DNA of 64,000 nt from Verrucomicrobiaceae bacterium UBA1938 (GTDB lineage Bacteria; Verrucomicrobiota; Verrucomicrobiia; Verrucomicrobiales; Verrucomicrobiaceae), in the NCBI GenBank assembly GCA_002336895.1, contig DDFC01000002.1:1-64000 (forward strand), read 5' to 3'. The position numbers were made by a program, and so were the translations under genes. Positions within the stretch are counted from its first letter, which is position 1; every line of letters begins with the position of its first letter. The notes under the pieces were generated by a model. That model was not told the origin of the DNA. It did not search any database and saw only the letters and a program-made list of their open reading frames with translations. Positions 62,014 to 64,000 of this stretch are shown here, in pieces.

Positions 62014-63999
62014 ATGGACACGCCCCCATTTACAACCATGTCCGAAGCCCGCAAGACCCTCGAAGAACGCGCTCAGATGTCCGACATCGACCGCCTGCGC
62101 CACTCCTGTGCCCACGTGATGGCCACCGCCATCCTGCGCCTGTGGCCCAACGCCCAGTTTGCCTACGGGCCTCCGGTGGAAAACGGCTTCTACTACGACT
62201 TCGATCTCCCGGATCATCGCATCACCCCGGATGACTTTGAGAAGATCGAGGCGGAGATGAAGAAGATCGCCAAGGAGAACCAGAAATTTGAATGGAAGGG
62301 TGTCACACGTGAGGAAGCCATCGCCTTGGCCAAGTCTGGTCGCCTGGGCGGCCTCACGGAGCGCCCCGGCAACCCCAGCACCTTCAAGCTGGACCTGCTG
62401 GAAAAGATTCCTGAAGGCGAGCAGATCTCCACCTTCCAGAACGGCGACTTCATCGACCTCTGCGCCGGTCCGCACGTCGGCTACACCTCCAAGTGCAAGA
62501 ACGTGAAGATCATGTCCGTGGCCAGCGCCTTCTACATGGGCGACGAGACCAAGCCGCAGCTCCAGCGCCTCTATGGCACCGCCTTCCCGACGAGCGAAGA
62601 ACTGGCCAAGCATCTGGAGCAACTGGAAGAGGCAAAGAAGCGCGACCACCGCAAGGTGGGCCGTGAGCTGAAGCTCTTTCACATCGACGAAGACGTGGGG
62701 CAGGGGCTCATCCTCTGGACGCCCAATGGTGCCATCCTGCGCCAGGAGCTGCAGAATTTCATCAGCGAGGAGCTGCGCAAGCAGGGCTACAGCCAGGTCT
62801 TCACGCCGCATATCGGCAAGACCGTGCTGTACAAGACCAGCGGCCACTTCCCCTATTATAAGGACAGCCAGTTCGCGCCGGTCATTGAGAATGATGATCT
62901 CGCCAAGGTGATCAAGGAAGGCTGCGGCTGCTGTGAGGTGATGGAGCGCCTGGGTGCCGTCTCCTCCCGCCTGCGCCAGCAGCTCAATGAGCGTGCCGGC
63001 AAGGAAGTGGTGCCGGAAGACCGCGTGATGCCGGACGACCAGCTTCTCGACGGCTTCCTGCTGAAGCCGATGAACTGCCCGCACCACATCAAGATCTACG
63101 CCAGCCAGCCGCGCAGCTACCGCGACCTGCCGGTGCGCCTTGCCGAATTCGGCACTGTGTACCGCTGGGAGCAGAGCGGTGAACTTAACGGCATGACGCG
63201 CGTGCGTGGCTTCACGCAGGATGACGCGCACCTCTTCTGCACCGAGGACCAGGTGGCCAAGGAAGTGCTGGGCTGTCTCAGCCTCGTGAAGATCGTGCTC
63301 AACACCCTGGGCATGCACGACTACCGCGTGCGCGTGGGCCTGCGCGATCCGGATAGCAGCAAGTTCACCGGAGATCCCGCCAAGTGGGACGCCGCCGAAG
63401 AGGCCTGCCGCACCGCTGCCGCGACTCTCGGTGTGCCCTTCACCGAAGAGCCCGGAGAGGCCGCCTTCTACGGTCCGAAGATCGACTTCGTCATCAAGGA
63501 CGTCATCGGCCGCGAATGGCAGCTCGGCACCGTGCAGGTGGACTACGTGCTGCCCGTGCGCTTTGACCTGACCTACAACGGCGCGGACAACAAGCCGCAC
63601 CGCCCCGTGATGATCCACCGCGCGCCCTTCGGCAGCATGGAGCGCTTCTGCGGCGTGCTCATCGAGCACTTCGCCGGTCATTTCCCCACCTGGCTCGCCC
63701 CCGAGCAGGTGCGCATCCTCACCATCAGCGAGAAGGTGGACGCCTTCGCCGATGAAGTGTACGCCAAGCTCAAGGATGCCGGTCTGCGCGTCACCCTCAA
63801 CAACGACGCCGACAAGATCGGCGCCAAGATCCGCCTGGCCCAGCTTGACCGCATCCCCTACATGCTCGTCCTCGGCGAGAAGGAAGCCGCCGCCCAAAGC
63901 GTCGCCGTCCGCCATAGCAAGAAGGGCGACCTTGGCGTGAAGGCGATCGATGACTTCATTGCGGAGGTTACCAGCGAGGTGAAGGAACGGAGGCTGTAA
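62014..63999 (+). CDS. thrS: Threonine-tRNA ligase (ThrS) lacking the TGS domain
   Basis: ThrS charges tRNA-Thr and edits Ser-tRNA. The 661-residue protein opens almost directly with the editing domain (RHSCAHVMATA, HxxxH) and has no N-terminal TGS domain. Catalytic zinc ligands are Cys355 (MNCPHH), His in DDAHLFC and His in MIHRAPFGSMERF. Between motifs 1 and 2 there is an insertion of about 55 residues (about 290-346) containing CGCC at 304-307 and rich in charge. The anticodon-binding domain ends the protein two bases before the window edge. A start downstream at MSEARKTL is also possible. Confidence 0.93.
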   Translation: MDTPPFTTMSEARKTLEERAQMSDIDRLRHSCAHVMATAILRLWPNAQFAYGPPVENGFYYDFDLPDHRITPDDFEKIEAEMKKIAKENQKFEWKGVTREEAIALAKSGRLGGLTERPGNPSTFKLDLLEKIPEGEQISTFQNGDFIDLCAGPHVGYTSKCKNVKIMSVASAFYMGDETKPQLQRLYGTAFPTSEELAKHLEQLEEAKKRDHRKVGRELKLFHIDEDVGQGLILWTPNGAILRQELQNFISEELRKQGYSQVFTPHIGKTVLYKTSGHFPYYKDSQFAPVIENDDLAKVIKEGCGCCEVMERLGAVSSRLRQQLNERAGKEVVPEDRVMPDDQLLDGFLLKPMNCPHHIKIYASQPRSYRDLPVRLAEFGTVYRWEQSGELNGMTRVRGFTQDDAHLFCTEDQVAKEVLGCLSLVKIVLNTLGMHDYRVRVGLRDPDSSKFTGDPAKWDAAEEACRTAAATLGVPFTEEPGEAAFYGPKIDFVIKDVIGREWQLGTVQVDYVLPVRFDLTYNGADNKPHRPVMIHRAPFGSMERFCGVLIEHFAGHFPTWLAPEQVRILTISEKVDAFADEVYAKLKDAGLRVTLNNDADKIGAKIRLAQLDRIPYMLVLGEKEAAAQSVAVRHSKKGDLGVKAIDDFIAEVTSEVKERRL

Positions 64000-64000
64000 G

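Overview
The window looks like a GC-rich chromosome segment from a Verrucomicrobiota bacterium (Verrucomicrobium/Prosthecobacter-like). The evidence is indirect: a Planctomycete/Verrucomicrobia-type cytochrome with DUF1549/DUF1553 domains, Tat-exported Gfo/Idh/MocA oxidoreductases, a formylglycine sulfatase, a sialate O-acetylesterase, a receptor-like Ser/Thr kinase fused to DUF1080 and lectin domains, an exosortase with its substrate, a GxxExxY protein and an orphan SWIB protein. kdsB and a TonB receptor show a Gram-negative, LPS-type envelope. Most starts lack a clear Shine-Dalgarno sequence; the first gene is an exception.

Layout. 0.3-4.3 kb: a three-gene membrane motor locus (zinc-ribbon MotA/ExbB protein plus two paralogous ExbD/MotB-like proteins). 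4.4-10.5 kb: a serine palmitoyltransferase-like enzyme, then plsX-fabH and an exosortase-substrate pair on the minus strand. 10.7-19.3 kb: ANL ligase, small lipoprotein, methyltransferase, large cytochrome protein, then sppA-CPBP and an AsmA-like protein. 19.4-27.3 kb: housekeeping genes (gltX, cutA, histidine kinase, SWIB, kdsB, pyrG, a Bax-inhibitor-like protein), interrupted at 20.7-21.7 kb by a GxxExxY gene bracketed by 49-bp inverted repeats. 27.3-45.2 kb: secreted and catabolic genes (beta-CASP nuclease, sialate esterase, NHL protein, sulfatase, two Gfo/Idh proteins, an esterase), together with thiD, apaG, an ABC ATPase/binding-protein pair and tRNA-Pro(GGG). 45.3-50.0 kb: the giant receptor kinase and a small secreted protein. 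50.0-51.5 kb: an AT-rich island with a phage-replication-like protein. 51.5-53.7 kb: a sarcosine-oxidase-like flavoenzyme and a TPR protein. 53.9-60.9 kb: a tightly coupled TonB receptor / CobN-like chelatase / ExbB / DUF2149 operon matching hmuRSTU of Bacteroidota haem uptake. 61.1-64 kb: an unknown secreted protein and thrS.

The most unusual items are the inverted-repeat-bounded GxxExxY nuclease element, the motor locus with two different B subunits, the haem-type CobN operon, the kinase with extracellular sugar-binding modules, and the exosortase paired with a neighbouring substrate. All functions were read from motifs and context by eye; no database search was run.
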